64,000 bases of DNA from Roseibium limicola (GTDB lineage: Bacteria > Pseudomonadota > Alphaproteobacteria > Rhizobiales > Stappiaceae). The notes under the pieces are model-generated. The model had not been told where the DNA came from. It saw only the letters and a program-made list of their open reading frames with translations, and made no database searches. The position numbers and the translations under genes were made by a program. Of this stretch, positions 36,199 to 46,787 are shown piece by piece. How positions within the stretch are numbered: position 1 is the stretch's first letter; the number at the start of each line of letters is the position of its first letter. The stretch covers positions 62,001-126,000 of the forward strand of contig NZ_JAFLNF010000007.1 in the NCBI RefSeq assembly GCF_017313085.1, written 5' to 3'.

Positions 36199-36959
36199 GC
36201 CACGATACCCAGCATCAGGAGCTGATCCGCATCAGCGAAATCTTCGGTCCGACCATCCAGGGTGAAGGCGCCCTGATCGGCAGGCCGACCGTTTTCGTGC
36301 GCACCGGTGGCTGCGACTACCGCTGCTCCTGGTGCGACACGCTGTATGCCGTCGACAGCATGCACCGCGCCGACTGGACCCAGATGACACCTGAGCAGAT
36401 CCTGCAGGAGGTTCAACACCTGTCCGGCGGAATTCCCCTCACAGTCTCTCTGTCAGGCGGCAACCCTGCCATCCAGCCAATGCAGTCGCTTATCGAGCTC
36501 GGGAACGCCGCAGGCTATCAGTTTTGCCTGGAGACCCAAGGGTCCATCGCCAAGGATTGGTTTTCCAAGCTCAACGTCCTGACCTTGAGCCCGAAACCGC
36601 CGTCCAGTGGCATGGAAACAGACTGGAACACTCTCAAGGAGTGCGTTGAAGCGGCACGATCCGGTCCGGGGCAAAGCCCGCTCATCATCCTGAAAATCGT
36701 CGTCTTCGACGAGGCAGACTATCAATACGCTCAGATGGCAGGTCGCCTTTTCATGGACCTGCCGGTGTATCTGCAGCCCGGCAATCACACGCCCCCACCC
36801 GCCAGCGAGACTGGCAAAGCCGCGGCGGAGATAGATATGCAAGGCATCCTCGAGCGCATGCGCTGGCTGGTGGACCGAACCGTCAGGGACGGCTGGCATT
36901 CCGCGACTGTCCTGCCTCAACTGCACACCCTTTTATGGGGCAACTTGCGCGGCGTTTAA
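36195..36959 (+). CDS. queE: 7-carboxy-7-deazaguanine synthase QueE
   Basis: Radical SAM enzyme making CDG from carboxytetrahydropterin. 254 residues. The cluster motif [12 protein letters not shown] gives Cx3Cx2C, and [25 protein letters not shown] is the typical QueE start. [11 protein letters not shown] is the SAM-binding GG motif. Slightly longer than minimal QueE proteins. Start fused to the queD stop as ATGA. Confidence 0.94.
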   Translation: MSHDTQHQELIRISEIFGPTIQGEGALIGRPTVFVRTGGCDYRCSWCDTLYAVDSMHRADWTQMTPEQILQEVQHLSGGIPLTVSLSGGNPAIQPMQSLIELGNAAGYQFCLETQGSIAKDWFSKLNVLTLSPKPPSSGMETDWNTLKECVEAARSGPGQSPLIILKIVVFDEADYQYAQMAGRLFMDLPVYLQPGNHTPPPASETGKAAAEIDMQGILERMRWLVDRTVRDGWHSATVLPQLHTLLWGNLRGV

Positions 36960-37015
36960 GCCCTGCGCAATGCCCCAGCACCTCTCAATGCCCCCGGCAC
37001 ACCTTGGAGACACCC

Positions 37016-37483
37016 ATGAGTGACAAAAGCATTTATGAAAACCTGACTCAGCTGGGCGCCAGCACCGAGCTTCCCCAGACGCCGGAAGACGCCGTTCTGG
37101 AGCGCGTTCCCAATCCACAGGCCGGCACCGGTTATCTGGTGCGTTTCACTGCGCCGGAATTCACTTCGCTCTGCCCGATCACCGGCGCACCGGATTTCGC
37201 ACACCTGATGATCGACTATGTGCCCAACCAATGGCTGGTGGAAAGCAAGTCGCTGAAACTATTCCTCGGCGCCTTCCGCAATCACGGGGCATTTCATGAG
37301 GATTGTACCGTTTCCATTGGCAAACGCATCGCCGATCTTCTGGAACCAACCTGGCTGCGCATCGGCGGTTACTGGTATCCGCGCGGCGGCATTCCGATTG
37401 ATGTCTTCTGGCAGACCGGCCCGCAACCAGCCGATGTCTGGATCCCCGACCAAGGTGTGGCCAACTACCGCGGACGCGGCTAA
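37016..37483 (+). CDS. queF: preQ0 reductase QueF (type I)
   Basis: NADPH-dependent 7-cyano-7-deazaguanine reductase, producing preQ1. 155 residues: the short unimodular form. Catalytic Cys in [12 protein letters not shown] and the family motif [22 protein letters not shown] are both present, as is the NADPH region [15 protein letters not shown]. It closes the queC-queD-queE-queF operon, 56 bp after queE. Confidence 0.95.
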   Translation: MSDKSIYENLTQLGASTELPQTPEDAVLERVPNPQAGTGYLVRFTAPEFTSLCPITGAPDFAHLMIDYVPNQWLVESKSLKLFLGAFRNHGAFHEDCTVSIGKRIADLLEPTWLRIGGYWYPRGGIPIDVFWQTGPQPADVWIPDQGVANYRGRG

Positions 37484-37492
37484 GCCACTCAT

Positions 37493-38149
37493 TTAGCCAG
37501 CCAGTTCTCGTACCTTGCCGGCAATGACCCTGGCGAGGACCGGCTGGGTGTCCGGGTCCAGATGAATGGCGTCAACGGCGCTGGTCTTCACCACAGAGCC
37601 GGTTTCAAAAAAGCCAATGCTGTAAGTCTCGGCCATGCTTGCATAAAGCGGTGCCAGCCGCCGCGAGATTTCTTGCGTCACCTCGCCCAGAAACTGTTCT
37701 TCAAAGGCAGTACCGGAGAAATCATTGGCTGGCGGTGGCGACATCAACAGGATCTTCGGCGCCGCACCTCGAGGGCCGGAACCCGAGGCAAGCGCCAGAG
37801 CGATCAACCGCTCCATCGACAAGGCAATTTCCACCGCACTCATGTTGAAGCGGCGCTTCAGATTGTTGGTGCCGAGCATGATCACCAGAATATCGATCGG
37901 CTTGTGACTTTCCAGAACTGTCGCCAGATGAGCAAGACCGTTCTTGTCCCCCATCACTGGATCTTCGAAGACCGTGGTTCGGCTATTAAGGCCTTCTTCA
38001 ACCACATAGAACTCTGGCCCGAGCTCTTCCTGCATCAATCGCGTCCATCGCACACCATGGTCATAACGACTGCGGTCGATCGGATTGAACCCCCAGGTCA
38101 GACTATCACCGAAACAAACGACGGAGAGTGGCGCATGTGGCAGGCTCAT
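37493..38149 (-). CDS. SGNH/GDSL hydrolase
   Basis: 218 residues. Block I FGDSLTWGF with nucleophile Ser, block II Gly-type EEGLNSRTT, block III GTNNLK, and block V DAIHLD with the Asp-His pair. A full catalytic set, so an active esterase or lipase is likely, similar to arylesterases of this order. No signal peptide, so cytoplasmic. ATG 38149 has GAGGA five bases ahead; an ATG 12 bp upstream is possible. Converges on queF. Confidence 0.86.
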   Translation of the reverse strand: MSLPHAPLSVVCFGDSLTWGFNPIDRSRYDHGVRWTRLMQEELGPEFYVVEEGLNSRTTVFEDPVMGDKNGLAHLATVLESHKPIDILVIMLGTNNLKRRFNMSAVEIALSMERLIALALASGSGPRGAAPKILLMSPPPANDFSGTAFEEQFLGEVTQEISRRLAPLYASMAETYSIGFFETGSVVKTSAVDAIHLDPDTQPVLARVIAGKVRELAG

Positions 38150-38361
38150 TCTGGTCCTCATTCGGCTGACACGTTTTTAAAAGTCATAAATCCTTCCCAA
38201 CACGAGGCCAAGGCAAAACCCGTTTTTTGCCCGGAGCAACCCCAGCATTCACCCGATGAAATGAACACGATGCTCTTCTGGTTAACAGCCGCTTTACCAA
38301 GGCCACGCTAGTCTGCGGACAGAACATGTCCAAACTTTTGTATTGAGTCCCCGGGACACCC

Positions 38362-39594
38362 ATGACTGGCCAACCTGACTTCACACGCGGCAGCGCTTTG
38401 CCGAGCTCAAATCCCTTTCAGCGTCTGGCGCAATTGCTCGACGGGATCAGCCCCGCACAAGATGCGATTGCCATGACGATCGGCGAACCGCAGCATGCGC
38501 TTCCGGACTTTCTGCAAGATGTGCTCGTCGCCAATCTCGCCGACTTCCGTCGCTATCCGCCGATCAACGGGACGCCCGAGTTTCGCGCCAGCGTCGCCGC
38601 CTGGCTTGAAAAGCGCTATGGACTTGATGGACTGATCGATGTGGACAAGGGCGTACTGCCACTGAATGGCTCACGCGAAGGCCTGTCATTTGGCGCCATC
38701 GCCGCCCGTGACCAGCTCAAGCCGCACGAGCTGAAGCCGGTCGTGATCCTGCCCAATCCGTTTTACCAGACCTATGCTGCAGCAGCGCACATCGCTGATG
38801 CCGAGCCGGTGCTGCTCGACGCTCGGGAAGACGGCAATTTTCTGCCACGGCTTGAGGCGCTCGACCCAGATCTTCTGACGCGCACGGTCGCCTTCTATGT
38901 GGCCTCGCCCTCCAATCCGGAAGGCTCGATCGCGTCCCTCGACTATTGGCAAGCGCTGATCAACCTGGCCCGCAAGCACAACTTCATGATCTTCGCCGAC
39001 GAATGTTACTCCGAGATCTACCGCGACACACCTCCGCCCGGCATCCTTGAAGCTGCCAAGGCGCTGGGAGGCGACAAGACAACTGCCTTCGACAAGGTCG
39101 TGGTACTGAACTCACTTTCCAAGCGATCAAACCTGGCTGGTTTGCGATGCGGTTTCGCGGCGGGTGACCCGGCTTTCCTGAGCGCCTGGACACGCTTTCG
39201 CGGGCTGGCCGCCCCACAGGTGCCGGTTCCGCATCAGGCTGTCGCCGCGCGCGCTTATTCAGACGAGACCCATGTCGAAGAAAACCGCCGCCTCTATAAT
39301 GAGAAATACGCGATCGCAGAGCGTCTGCTTTCTCCGGTTCTCGGATCGGTCACGCCGCCAGCAGGCTTCTTCCTCTGGCTCGACATCAGCCGCTGGGGCA
39401 CCTCGGAAGAGGTTGCGAAAGCGCTGTTCACCGAGACCGGCGTGAAGGTTCTGCCTGGTGCCTATCTGGCATCATCACAATCTGACGGCGGCAATCCCGG
39501 CGCGGCCTATATCCGCGTTGGCCTGTGCGCCCCCAAAGAAACAACGGAAACGGCCCTCGATCGTTTGGCCACCTGGTTGGGAGAATCCGCATGA
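38362..39594 (+). CDS. Class I/II aminotransferase (DapC-like)
   Basis: 410-residue PLP enzyme. PLP lysine in [18 protein letters not shown], Asn/Asp/Tyr pocket in ASPSNPEGS and [10 protein letters not shown], and the C-terminal arginine in AAYIRVGLC. Close to succinyldiaminopimelate aminotransferases of Hyphomicrobiales, in the lysine and peptidoglycan pathway. Stop overlaps the ftsK start by 4 bp, an arrangement also found in relatives. The precise substrate is by homology. Confidence 0.85.
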   Translation: MTGQPDFTRGSALPSSNPFQRLAQLLDGISPAQDAIAMTIGEPQHALPDFLQDVLVANLADFRRYPPINGTPEFRASVAAWLEKRYGLDGLIDVDKGVLPLNGSREGLSFGAIAARDQLKPHELKPVVILPNPFYQTYAAAAHIADAEPVLLDAREDGNFLPRLEALDPDLLTRTVAFYVASPSNPEGSIASLDYWQALINLARKHNFMIFADECYSEIYRDTPPPGILEAAKALGGDKTTAFDKVVVLNSLSKRSNLAGLRCGFAAGDPAFLSAWTRFRGLAAPQVPVPHQAVAARAYSDETHVEENRRLYNEKYAIAERLLSPVLGSVTPPAGFFLWLDISRWGTSEEVAKALFTETGVKVLPGAYLASSQSDGGNPGAAYIRVGLCAPKETTETALDRLATWLGESA

Positions 39595-42401
39595 GACGGG
39601 CATCTGTCGTGCACAACAGCAACCGCCGCAACTCGGTCGATCTCCTCGACACCCAAAGTCCCCTGAAGCGCTTCTTGCGGCGCAATCTGGTGGGTCTTGG
39701 CGGTCTGGGGGTGATTGCGATCGCCGCAGCACTCGCCGCCAGTCTGGCAACATGGTCGGTATCCGACCCAAGCTTCAACCACGCCACGGCGGAGCCGGCG
39801 CGCAACGCACTTGGCTGGCCAGGCGCGGCCATCGCCGACGTTCTGATGCAGTCCATCGGACTGGCAACATCCGTCTTTCTGGTCCCGGTGGTACTGTGGG
39901 GCTGGCGCCTTCTGTCCGGGCAGGCTCTGCGCATCCAGCGCAAGCGGCTGATGTTCTGGCTTGTAGGCTCAATGCTTGCAGCCGGAGCCCTCGCCGCCCT
40001 TCCCATACCGGAAAGCTGGCCTCTGCCGACAGGCCTTGGCGGATTTATCGGCGATGCGGTTCATGCCGTTCCTGCCATGATCACCGGCAATCTGACCGAA
40101 GGGGCAGCAATGTTCCTGGGCGCGTTGGGTCTTGGCCTTCCCGCCATCGTCTGCCTGGTGGCCGCAACCGGGATCCTGAGCAAAGCCAGAGACATGGAAG
40201 CCGTCGAATCTCTTAATGCCCAGACCCGGCCGATGCCCGCCGGACATGGACATGCAGCGGATGAGGACGATGACTACGGCGATGACGAGAGTGAAAGCCG
40301 CCTCGGTCTTATGGTCAGCTCGACGCTCGGCCTTGCCGGCCATTGCACCCTGATGGGCCTGTCCCTGCTGCGCCGGGCCACCTGCCTTGGCGGCAAGCGG
40401 GCAGACGAGGAAGTTTGGGAAGAAGATGACGAAGCCTATGAGCCAGAAGATGACAAGCATCATTCAGCGCTGAAGTCCTTCCGCCGCACCCTGGCCCGCC
40501 GCCTGATGCCCGAGGATGACGACGGCCTGTCCGACTTCTACGACAAGGGCGAGCGTCAGCCGGTTGCTCATGAGGAAGATGACCAGGCGGAATACGCCGA
40601 TGAGGTGTCATACGGCGACGAGGAGCCTCCCTTCGAGGTGGATGAAGACCCCTATGAGGATGATGGCGAAAGCTTCGCTCCTGAAGAGCTGATGAGTTCC
40701 AAGGGTGAGACCCGTCTGGCCCGCCAGCCTGTTGGCATTGCCGCGCCAAGTGCCGGCCCCGCTGCCCATATCGGCAGGCAGGCCACGCCCGCAGGTCGCG
40801 TCATTCCGCCGGCCCCGCGCGCCAAGGAAAGCAAGCGCGCCCAGGAGGAAAGCCAGCCTTCCCTGCTTGGAGCCGGAGATGACTACGAGTTGCCGCCGCT
40901 GCGTCTGCTGTCTGAACCTAAAGTCGCCGGCAAGCTGCCGGGCCTGTCGGCCGACGCCCTGGAACAGAACGCCCGCATTCTCGAAGGCGTCCTGGAAGAC
41001 TTTGGCGTGCGCGGCGAAATCATCGAAGTGCGTCCCGGTCCGGTCGTGACCCTGTATGAGCTGGAGCCCGCGCCGGGGATCAAATCCTCCCGTGTGATCG
41101 GCCTCGCAGATGATATCGCCCGTTCCATGAGCGCCATCTCTGCCCGTGTGGCCGTTATTCCCGGCAAGAACGCCATCGGTATCGAACTGCCGAACGCACG
41201 CCGCGAAACGGTTTACCTGCGCGAGTTGTTGGCCTCACAGGACTTTGAAAAATCCAAGTCCAAGCTGGCACTGGGTCTGGGCAAGACCATCAACGGCGAA
41301 AGCGTTGTCGCCGATCTGGCCCGCATGCCACACCTGCTTGTCGCCGGGACCACCGGTTCGGGTAAGTCGGTGGCGATCAACACCATGATCCTGTCGCTGC
41401 TCTACCGGCTTACGCCGGACGAATGCAAAATGATCATGATCGATCCGAAAATGCTCGAGCTCTCCATTTATGACGGCATTCCCCATCTTCTGACCCCGGT
41501 CGTCACCGATCCGAAGAAGGCCGTGGTAGCGCTCAAATGGACCGTCCGCGAGATGGAAGAGCGCTACAAGAAGATGTCCAAGATGGGCGTCCGAAATATC
41601 GACGGCTACAACACCCGCATCAAGCAGGCGTTGGAAAAAGGCGAGAGCTTCTCCCGAACCGTACAGACAGGTTTCGATCGCGAGACCGGTCAGCCGATCT
41701 ACGAAGAAGAAGAAATGCCGTTGGAAAAGATGCCCTATATCGTCGTCGTGGTCGACGAGATGGCAGATCTGATGATGGTCGCCGGCAAGGACATCGAAGG
41801 CGCCATCCAGCGTCTGGCCCAGATGGCGCGTGCCGCCGGCATTCACTTGATCATGGCAACCCAGCGTCCTTCGGTGGACGTGATCACCGGAACGATCAAG
41901 GCCAACTTCCCGACCCGTATTTCCTTCCAGGTAACATCGAAAATCGACAGCCGGACAATCCTTGGCGAGATGGGTGCCGAGCAGCTTCTGGGCATGGGTG
42001 ACATGTTGTTCATGGCCGGTGGCGGCCGTATCCAGCGTGTCCACGGACCGTTCGTCGCCGACGAAGAGGTCGAAGAAATCGTCTCCCATCTGAAGGTCCA
42101 GGGCACACCTCAATATCTGGAATCCGTTACGGAAGAAGATGAGGCCCCCGACAGTCCCTATGACGCCGGCGGTGCAGGCGGCAGCGGCGATGAAGGGAAC
42201 GATCTTTATGACCGAGCCGTTGCCATTGTTCTGAGGGACAAGAAAGCCTCGACATCCTACGTCCAGCGCCGTCTGTCCATCGGCTACAACCGAGCCGCCT
42301 CACTCATCGAACGGATGGAGCAGGAAGGCCTGATCAGCGCCGCCAACCACGCTGGCAAACGCGAAATCCTTGTGCAGAACGGCAATGACGACGAAATCTG
42401 A
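39591..42401 (+). CDS. ftsK: DNA translocase FtsK
   Basis: 936 residues. Four N-terminal membrane helices (about 25-195) anchor it at the septum; a long acidic linker (about 220-400, many Asp/Glu) follows; then the alpha, beta RecA-like motor with Walker [14 protein letters not shown] and Walker [15 protein letters not shown], and a C-terminal winged-helix gamma domain (about 870-930, [25 protein letters not shown]) that reads polar DNA motifs and activates XerD. ATG 39591 begins the recognisable protein and is coupled to the aminotransferase. The linker is shorter than in E. coli. Confidence 0.96.
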   Translation: MRRASVVHNSNRRNSVDLLDTQSPLKRFLRRNLVGLGGLGVIAIAAALAASLATWSVSDPSFNHATAEPARNALGWPGAAIADVLMQSIGLATSVFLVPVVLWGWRLLSGQALRIQRKRLMFWLVGSMLAAGALAALPIPESWPLPTGLGGFIGDAVHAVPAMITGNLTEGAAMFLGALGLGLPAIVCLVAATGILSKARDMEAVESLNAQTRPMPAGHGHAADEDDDYGDDESESRLGLMVSSTLGLAGHCTLMGLSLLRRATCLGGKRADEEVWEEDDEAYEPEDDKHHSALKSFRRTLARRLMPEDDDGLSDFYDKGERQPVAHEEDDQAEYADEVSYGDEEPPFEVDEDPYEDDGESFAPEELMSSKGETRLARQPVGIAAPSAGPAAHIGRQATPAGRVIPPAPRAKESKRAQEESQPSLLGAGDDYELPPLRLLSEPKVAGKLPGLSADALEQNARILEGVLEDFGVRGEIIEVRPGPVVTLYELEPAPGIKSSRVIGLADDIARSMSAISARVAVIPGKNAIGIELPNARRETVYLRELLASQDFEKSKSKLALGLGKTINGESVVADLARMPHLLVAGTTGSGKSVAINTMILSLLYRLTPDECKMIMIDPKMLELSIYDGIPHLLTPVVTDPKKAVVALKWTVREMEERYKKMSKMGVRNIDGYNTRIKQALEKGESFSRTVQTGFDRETGQPIYEEEEMPLEKMPYIVVVVDEMADLMMVAGKDIEGAIQRLAQMARAAGIHLIMATQRPSVDVITGTIKANFPTRISFQVTSKIDSRTILGEMGAEQLLGMGDMLFMAGGGRIQRVHGPFVADEEVEEIVSHLKVQGTPQYLESVTEEDEAPDSPYDAGGAGGSGDEGNDLYDRAVAIVLRDKKASTSYVQRRLSIGYNRAASLIERMEQEGLISAANHAGKREILVQNGNDDEI

Positions 42402-42478
42402 AGACCGCATCACAGGTTTGCCACAAGAGATGCCTACGTGATGTATTCGTTGAAGGTCCAACAGGAGCAGACGCACCG

Positions 42479-43165
42479 ATGGTGATGAAGAAACTGATGT
42501 CCGCACTGGCCACGACCGGCCTGACGCTTGGGATGACCCTAGGTCTATCTCTTGGTGTATCCATGACACTTCTGCCGGGGGGCTCGACCCAGGCGCATGC
42601 CGAAACCGTGCCAATGACCATGGACGAAGCGGAATCTCTGGCCAGTGTGAACAAGTACTTCAGTTCGATCAAAACCATGGATGGGGACTTCATCCAGTTC
42701 GGACCGGACGGCAGCCAGGCCGAGGGAAAGTTCTTCATGGCCCGCCCGGGCAAGGTGCGCTTCCACTATGCGGCCCCGGCCCGGCTCGACATCATCGCCG
42801 ACGGAAAATCGGTGTCCGTACGCGACCGCAAGCTCGCCACACAGGACATCTGGCCCCTGAGCCAGACGCCGCTTCGCTTCCTGCTGGCCGACGATCTGGA
42901 CCTGCGCCGCGATACCAAAGTCACCGGCATCAGCGTCGAACCCGATCTGATTACCGTCACAATCTCGGACGAGACCGCTTTCAATTCCGGCATTCTGACC
43001 CTGATCTTCGACGCAACCTCCCACGAGTTGAAGCAATGGACCGTCACCGACACCCAAGGCTACGACACGACCGTCGCCATCTATAACGTCAACCGGAATG
43101 GCGCGACGGATCCCGACTGGTTCAAGATCGACTACCGCGAAAATTCTCGCAAAGGCCCGAACTGA
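42479..43165 (+). CDS. lolA: Outer-membrane lipoprotein carrier LolA-like
   Basis: 228 residues with an unusually long signal region (1-40, ending QAHAE). The mature chain has the LolA core: NKYFSSIKTMDGDFIQFGPDGSQAEGKFFMARPGKVRFHY, then ADGKSVSVRDRKLATQDIWPLSQTPLRFLLA. LolA ferries lipoproteins across the periplasm from LolCDE to LolB. It follows ftsK by 77 bp, as in many alphaproteobacteria. Confidence 0.87.
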   Translation: MVMKKLMSALATTGLTLGMTLGLSLGVSMTLLPGGSTQAHAETVPMTMDEAESLASVNKYFSSIKTMDGDFIQFGPDGSQAEGKFFMARPGKVRFHYAAPARLDIIADGKSVSVRDRKLATQDIWPLSQTPLRFLLADDLDLRRDTKVTGISVEPDLITVTISDETAFNSGILTLIFDATSHELKQWTVTDTQGYDTTVAIYNVNRNGATDPDWFKIDYRENSRKGPN

Positions 43166-43192
43166 TCCGGCCCAGCAGCCGACTGGAGCGCC

Positions 43193-44206
43193 ATGTCAGG
43201 TTCCTCATTGCCCCTGGTGGCGCGCCTTCTGTCCGGCTTCTGCCATGACCACGGCCTGGCGCTCCAGCTTGACGCTGGCCTCGGTCATGCCGGGTACATC
43301 GAGGCCCCAAACGGGCGTCGCAGCTGCTTCATCGGCACCCGCTTCGATCTCAACCCGATGGGCGCCAGCGAGCTGGTGAAAGACAAGGCTTATACCGCCG
43401 AGTTCCTGCGTCGTAACGGACTTCCCACCCCTGACGATACCTTGCTACTCGCTGCTGCCTACCGGGACCGTCTGTATCGCGCCCGTCCGGAGTATCTCGC
43501 CGGGGCTTATCAGGGTCCGGATATGGCCGAAGCCTTTGCCACGAAAACCGGCTTTCCGCTCTATCTGAAGCCCAACACCGGCAGCGGCGGCAAGGATGTG
43601 GAACGGGTCGACAACAGCAGCGCCTTGTCATTGGCCCTCGCCCGGCTTTCCGAAACCCATGAAACGCTGCTCCTTCAGCAGGCGGTGACCGGCGCGGATC
43701 TGCGTCTCGTCTGCCTTGATGGACGGATCCTTTGCGCACTTCTGCGCCAGCCTGCCACATTGACAGGAGACGGCGTTACTGATTTACGCACCCTGGTGCA
43801 GCAGAAGAAGCGGACAGATGCAGATCTAGCGCGCATCGAGCGCCATCTGATGTCGACGGGGCGTGCCCTCACCGAATGTCCTGAGGCCGGGGAAGACGTA
43901 ACGCTTCTTCCGCTGACCAATCTGTCTGCCGGGGGAACCGCGACACTGCTTCACCCGGACAAGCTCTCCATTTCCTTGAAAGAAGCCTGCCTGAGTGCCG
44001 GGCGGACATTCGGCCTGCGTTACTATGCCGTCGATCTCATCGCTCAGGTTCCCGAACACGTCGATGCGCCATTCCATATTCTGGAAATCAACAGCGCACC
44101 GGGGTTGGCCGAGTTGCACCGACAGGGCGGGACATCAGCTGCGTTGGCCGAAGAAATCTATCAGGAAGTCTTTCTCGCCATCAAACGAGATCTGCTCGAG
44201 GACTGA
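43193..44206 (+). CDS. ATP-grasp enzyme, substrate unknown
   Basis: 337 residues. ATP-grasp signatures are KDKAYTAEFLRRNGLPTP (pre-domain), FPLYLKPNTGSGGKDVERV (ATP lysine and glycine-rich loop), and FHILEINSAPGL (metal-binding Glu and Asn). Similar to the central domain of cyanophycin synthetase and glutathione-synthase-like ligases, but the N-terminal and C-terminal parts of cyanophycin synthetase are missing. It should join a carboxylate to an amine, but which is unknown. It lies 27 bp after lolA and ahead of a DCC1-type gene. Confidence 0.78.
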   Translation: MSGSSLPLVARLLSGFCHDHGLALQLDAGLGHAGYIEAPNGRRSCFIGTRFDLNPMGASELVKDKAYTAEFLRRNGLPTPDDTLLLAAAYRDRLYRARPEYLAGAYQGPDMAEAFATKTGFPLYLKPNTGSGGKDVERVDNSSALSLALARLSETHETLLLQQAVTGADLRLVCLDGRILCALLRQPATLTGDGVTDLRTLVQQKKRTDADLARIERHLMSTGRALTECPEAGEDVTLLPLTNLSAGGTATLLHPDKLSISLKEACLSAGRTFGLRYYAVDLIAQVPEHVDAPFHILEINSAPGLAELHRQGGTSAALAEEIYQEVFLAIKRDLLED

Positions 44207-44319
44207 ACCTTGAACCAGAACGGTTGGCTTCCCGCGATCAGAAAACCGACGCAGCATCGGCTCCGCTTGACCTGCGCCCTCACACCGCCATCTATCAAGG
44301 CGAATGCAAGAGGAGCGAC

Positions 44320-44703
44320 ATGCTTACGGTCTTTTACGACGGAAAATGCGGTCTATGTAGCCGCGAGATCGCCCATTTCCAAAAACGCCAGAACACCCAG
44401 AACATTGTCTGGCACGATATCGCCCACACTCCCGCGGCCCTTGGAGGAACAGGTCTGAGCCAGTCCGAAGCCCTCCTGTTCATGCGTGTGCGCGATGACA
44501 CAGGCACCGTGCACAGCGGCGTGGACGCTTTCATTGCCCTGTGGGACCAGTTTCCCGGCTGGAAAGCCCTGGCGCGCCTGCTGCGGCTGCCCATCGCGTA
44601 TCAGATCGCCCAGGCGCTGTATCACCTGTTTGCGCATCTGCGCTTTCGAGCATATCCGCATTGCCGACTTTCGCTCCAAAACCTGCCTTCAGACCACACC
44701 TAG
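44320..44703 (+). CDS. DCC1-like thiol-disulfide oxidoreductase (DUF393)
   Basis: 127 residues. The start LTVFYDGKCGLCSREIAHFQKR has the DxxCxxC motif of the DCC family (DGKCGLC), followed by WALDQFPGWKALARLLRLP-type helices. The members are thioredoxin-fold proteins with unproven activity. A longer in-frame start at 44224 exists, but family similarity begins at ATG 44320. It is 113 bp after the ATP-grasp gene and ends at a terminator. Confidence 0.82.
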   Translation: MLTVFYDGKCGLCSREIAHFQKRQNTQNIVWHDIAHTPAALGGTGLSQSEALLFMRVRDDTGTVHSGVDAFIALWDQFPGWKALARLLRLPIAYQIAQALYHLFAHLRFRAYPHCRLSLQNLPSDHT

Positions 44704-44717
44704 CCCGCAAACGACAG

Positions 44718-44750
44718 AAGGCGTCCCGGTCAAACCCGGAACGCCTTTCT
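44718..44750 (+). terminator. Rho-independent terminator
   Basis: AAGGCGT..CCGG / CCGG..ACGCCTT hairpin followed by TCT, 15 bp after the DCC1-like stop. It closes the plus-strand run that begins upstream of ftsK. A second hairpin, GGGGCTT/AAAGCCCC at 44773-44795, lies after the facing small gene. Confidence 0.7.
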
Positions 44751-44810
44751 ATTAAGCCAGCTTTCGCTGCAAGGGGCTTCTATCATGAAAGCCCCGGTCG
44801 TCAGAACCAC

Positions 44811-44954
44811 TTAAAGGAATACACCACGGTCAACCTGACGCATGCGGTATTCAAGGTCGATCCGGTCAGTCGCCTGGTTCAGGTAGTTGTTGGCACGTTC
44901 CTGCTGGCTTGGAACGTGAAAGGCGCGGCGCAGTTTCTGCAATTGCTTGAACAT
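44811..44954 (-). CDS. DUF3563 family small protein, 47 aa
   Basis: Short protein MFKQLQKLRRAFHVPSQQER, then ANNYLNQATDRIDLEYRMRQVDRGVFL. The pattern YL..(A/S).DRIDLE.R.RQ(V/I)DRG is the DUF3563 signature. ATG 44954 has GAGGAAA ahead. A longer reading frame extends to 45236 but the extension is in A+T-rich sequence and shows no family similarity. Function unknown; such small proteins are often abundant and highly charged. Confidence 0.75.
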   Translation of the reverse strand: MFKQLQKLRRAFHVPSQQERANNYLNQATDRIDLEYRMRQVDRGVFL

Positions 44955-45317
44955 TGTCTCATTTCCTCTGGTCTTGAGCATTCTCTCTGAAACAAACAAT
45001 AATGCTGCGACGCACATAGAACAATTGTGCAGTTGCAACATCAGACATGCGCCTAACGCATAGCTTGTTAAGATTTTGACCTGAATTTGAGCAGTCAAAG
45101 TTCCAAAAATTGGACAACCATTTGAAAAACAATCAAAAAATATGGCGCATGCCTCACAAAAAGCGAGCCTAAAAATTAAACTAACACTCTTGCCAACAAG
45201 ATCCACCAACTTCCATGTCAGCCCTAGGCTCACCATAGTCTTCTATTGGCAGGTGCCGTTCTCAGATAACCCTCGACAAGTCGCCCTGCCGAGGATCAAG
45301 GCAGCCCGGAAAGTGCA
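44955..45317. other. A+T-rich gene-free gap, 363 bp
   Basis: The stretch around 45000-45235 is clearly richer in A and T than its surroundings, with runs such as AAAAATTGGA and AAAAAATATGG. It holds the promoter of the DUF3563 gene and the end of the aldehyde dehydrogenase gene lies to the right. No gene, tRNA or clear terminator is seen. Confidence 0.5.
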
Positions 45318-46787
45318 TTAGTCCAGTGCGATATGGATGTTTTTCTCGCGGGTGAAGGCGATCATTTCTCCGATGCATTCCTCGCGTCCGATGCCGGACT
45401 GCTTGATGCCGCCAAACGGTGCGCCGAGGAAGTGCGCTGCGGACTTGTTGACCCAGACAAAGCCCGCCTCCGCCTGCCGTGCCATCCGGTGGGCGCGGCT
45501 GAGATCGCGTGTCCATATGGAGCATGTCAGCCCATAATCCACCGCATTGGCCTGCCGCATGACGTCGGCTTCTTCGTCCCAGCGCAAGACAGCCAGAAGC
45601 GGCCCGAAGATTTCCTCGCGGGCAATGGTCATGGTCGGCGTGACATCGGCAAAGATCGTCGGTTCAACAAAATTGCCATTCGACATGCCCTCCCCTTCCG
45701 GCGCCTTGCCGCCACAGACGAGACGTGCGCCCTCGGCCTTTGCCGTGTCGATATAGGCCAGCACTCTTGCCTTCTGTCGGGCGTTGATCAGGGCCCCCAT
45801 GGTCGTGGACATGGCAGTCGGATTGCCCGGCTTGAAATCGGCGACCAGTTCCAGCACCCGCGCCAGAACCGCGTCGTGAATGTCGCTATGCAAAAAGGCC
45901 CGACTGGTCGAACCGCACGACTGGCCGCACCAGGCGAAGTTCATGCCTGCAATGATACCGCGCGCGGTTTTTTCGATGTCCGCATCGGCACAGGCAATCA
46001 AGGCGTTCTTGCCACCCAGCTCCAGCATCACATCCTTCACCGTGTCAGAGGCGGCCCGCATCACGGCCCGGCCTGTCGGCACGGAGCCAATCAGGCCGAC
46101 CTTGGCCACCAGCGGATGGCCGGCAAGAACCGCGCCTGCCTCAGGCCCACCGTGGACCACATTCAAGACCCCCGGCGGCAGAATATCGCCGACCAATTCC
46201 AAAAACCGCAAAACCGACAAGGGCGCCTGCTCCGCCGGTTTGATCACCACGGTGTTGCCTGCTGCAATTGGTGCCGCCATCTTGCCGGCACAGAACATCA
46301 GCGGGTGATTGAACGCCACGATACGTCCCACCACACCCAGGGGCTCGCGAACGGTGAAATTCACAGCATCCGGACCCATGGGAATGCTGTCGCCCTTCAT
46401 TTCCGTCACCAGTCCGGCAAAGAAGTCGAGCTGACCTGTCGCAATGTCGATGTCCTTCAACATGGCAGCGACCGGATTGCCGCTGTCGGCTGCATCAACC
46501 AGCGCCAGCTCCTGCTTGTGTGCCCGCATTACAGTGGCGATCTTTTTCAGATATCCGGCGCGTTGCAGAGGCGCTGTGTCGCGCCAGGCCGGGAAGGCCA
46601 CATGAGCCGCTTCGATCGCCGCGACCATATCTTCCGGTTGTCCGAAAGCAACCGAGCCGAAACTCTCGCCCGTGGCAGGGCTGACGCACTCCTGGACGCT
46701 CCCCGACTTTGCCGCGTGCCAGTCACCGCCGTAAAACAGCCCGCGTTTTTCCGGCAGCGTCACAGGCAAAGGTGGGGAAACGGTCAT
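45318..46787 (-). CDS. NAD(P)-dependent aldehyde dehydrogenase
   Basis: 489 residues, complete. Cofactor region VIKPAEQAPLS with Lys183, GSVPTGRAVM, catalytic Glu256 in LELGGKNALIA and nucleophile Cys291 in WCGQSCGSTSRAF, plus EIFGPLLAVLRW and the C-terminal GGIKQSGIGREE. Betaine-aldehyde-type family, substrate unknown. Its ATG overlaps the tctA stop by 4 bp, so it is the last gene of the minus-strand transport-catabolism operon and likely oxidises the aldehyde made by the ThDP enzyme at the head of the operon. Confidence 0.93.
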   Translation of the reverse strand: MTVSPPLPVTLPEKRGLFYGGDWHAAKSGSVQECVSPATGESFGSVAFGQPEDMVAAIEAAHVAFPAWRDTAPLQRAGYLKKIATVMRAHKQELALVDAADSGNPVAAMLKDIDIATGQLDFFAGLVTEMKGDSIPMGPDAVNFTVREPLGVVGRIVAFNHPLMFCAGKMAAPIAAGNTVVIKPAEQAPLSVLRFLELVGDILPPGVLNVVHGGPEAGAVLAGHPLVAKVGLIGSVPTGRAVMRAASDTVKDVMLELGGKNALIACADADIEKTARGIIAGMNFAWCGQSCGSTSRAFLHSDIHDAVLARVLELVADFKPGNPTAMSTTMGALINARQKARVLAYIDTAKAEGARLVCGGKAPEGEGMSNGNFVEPTIFADVTPTMTIAREEIFGPLLAVLRWDEEADVMRQANAVDYGLTCSIWTRDLSRAHRMARQAEAGFVWVNKSAAHFLGAPFGGIKQSGIGREECIGEMIAFTREKNIHIALD

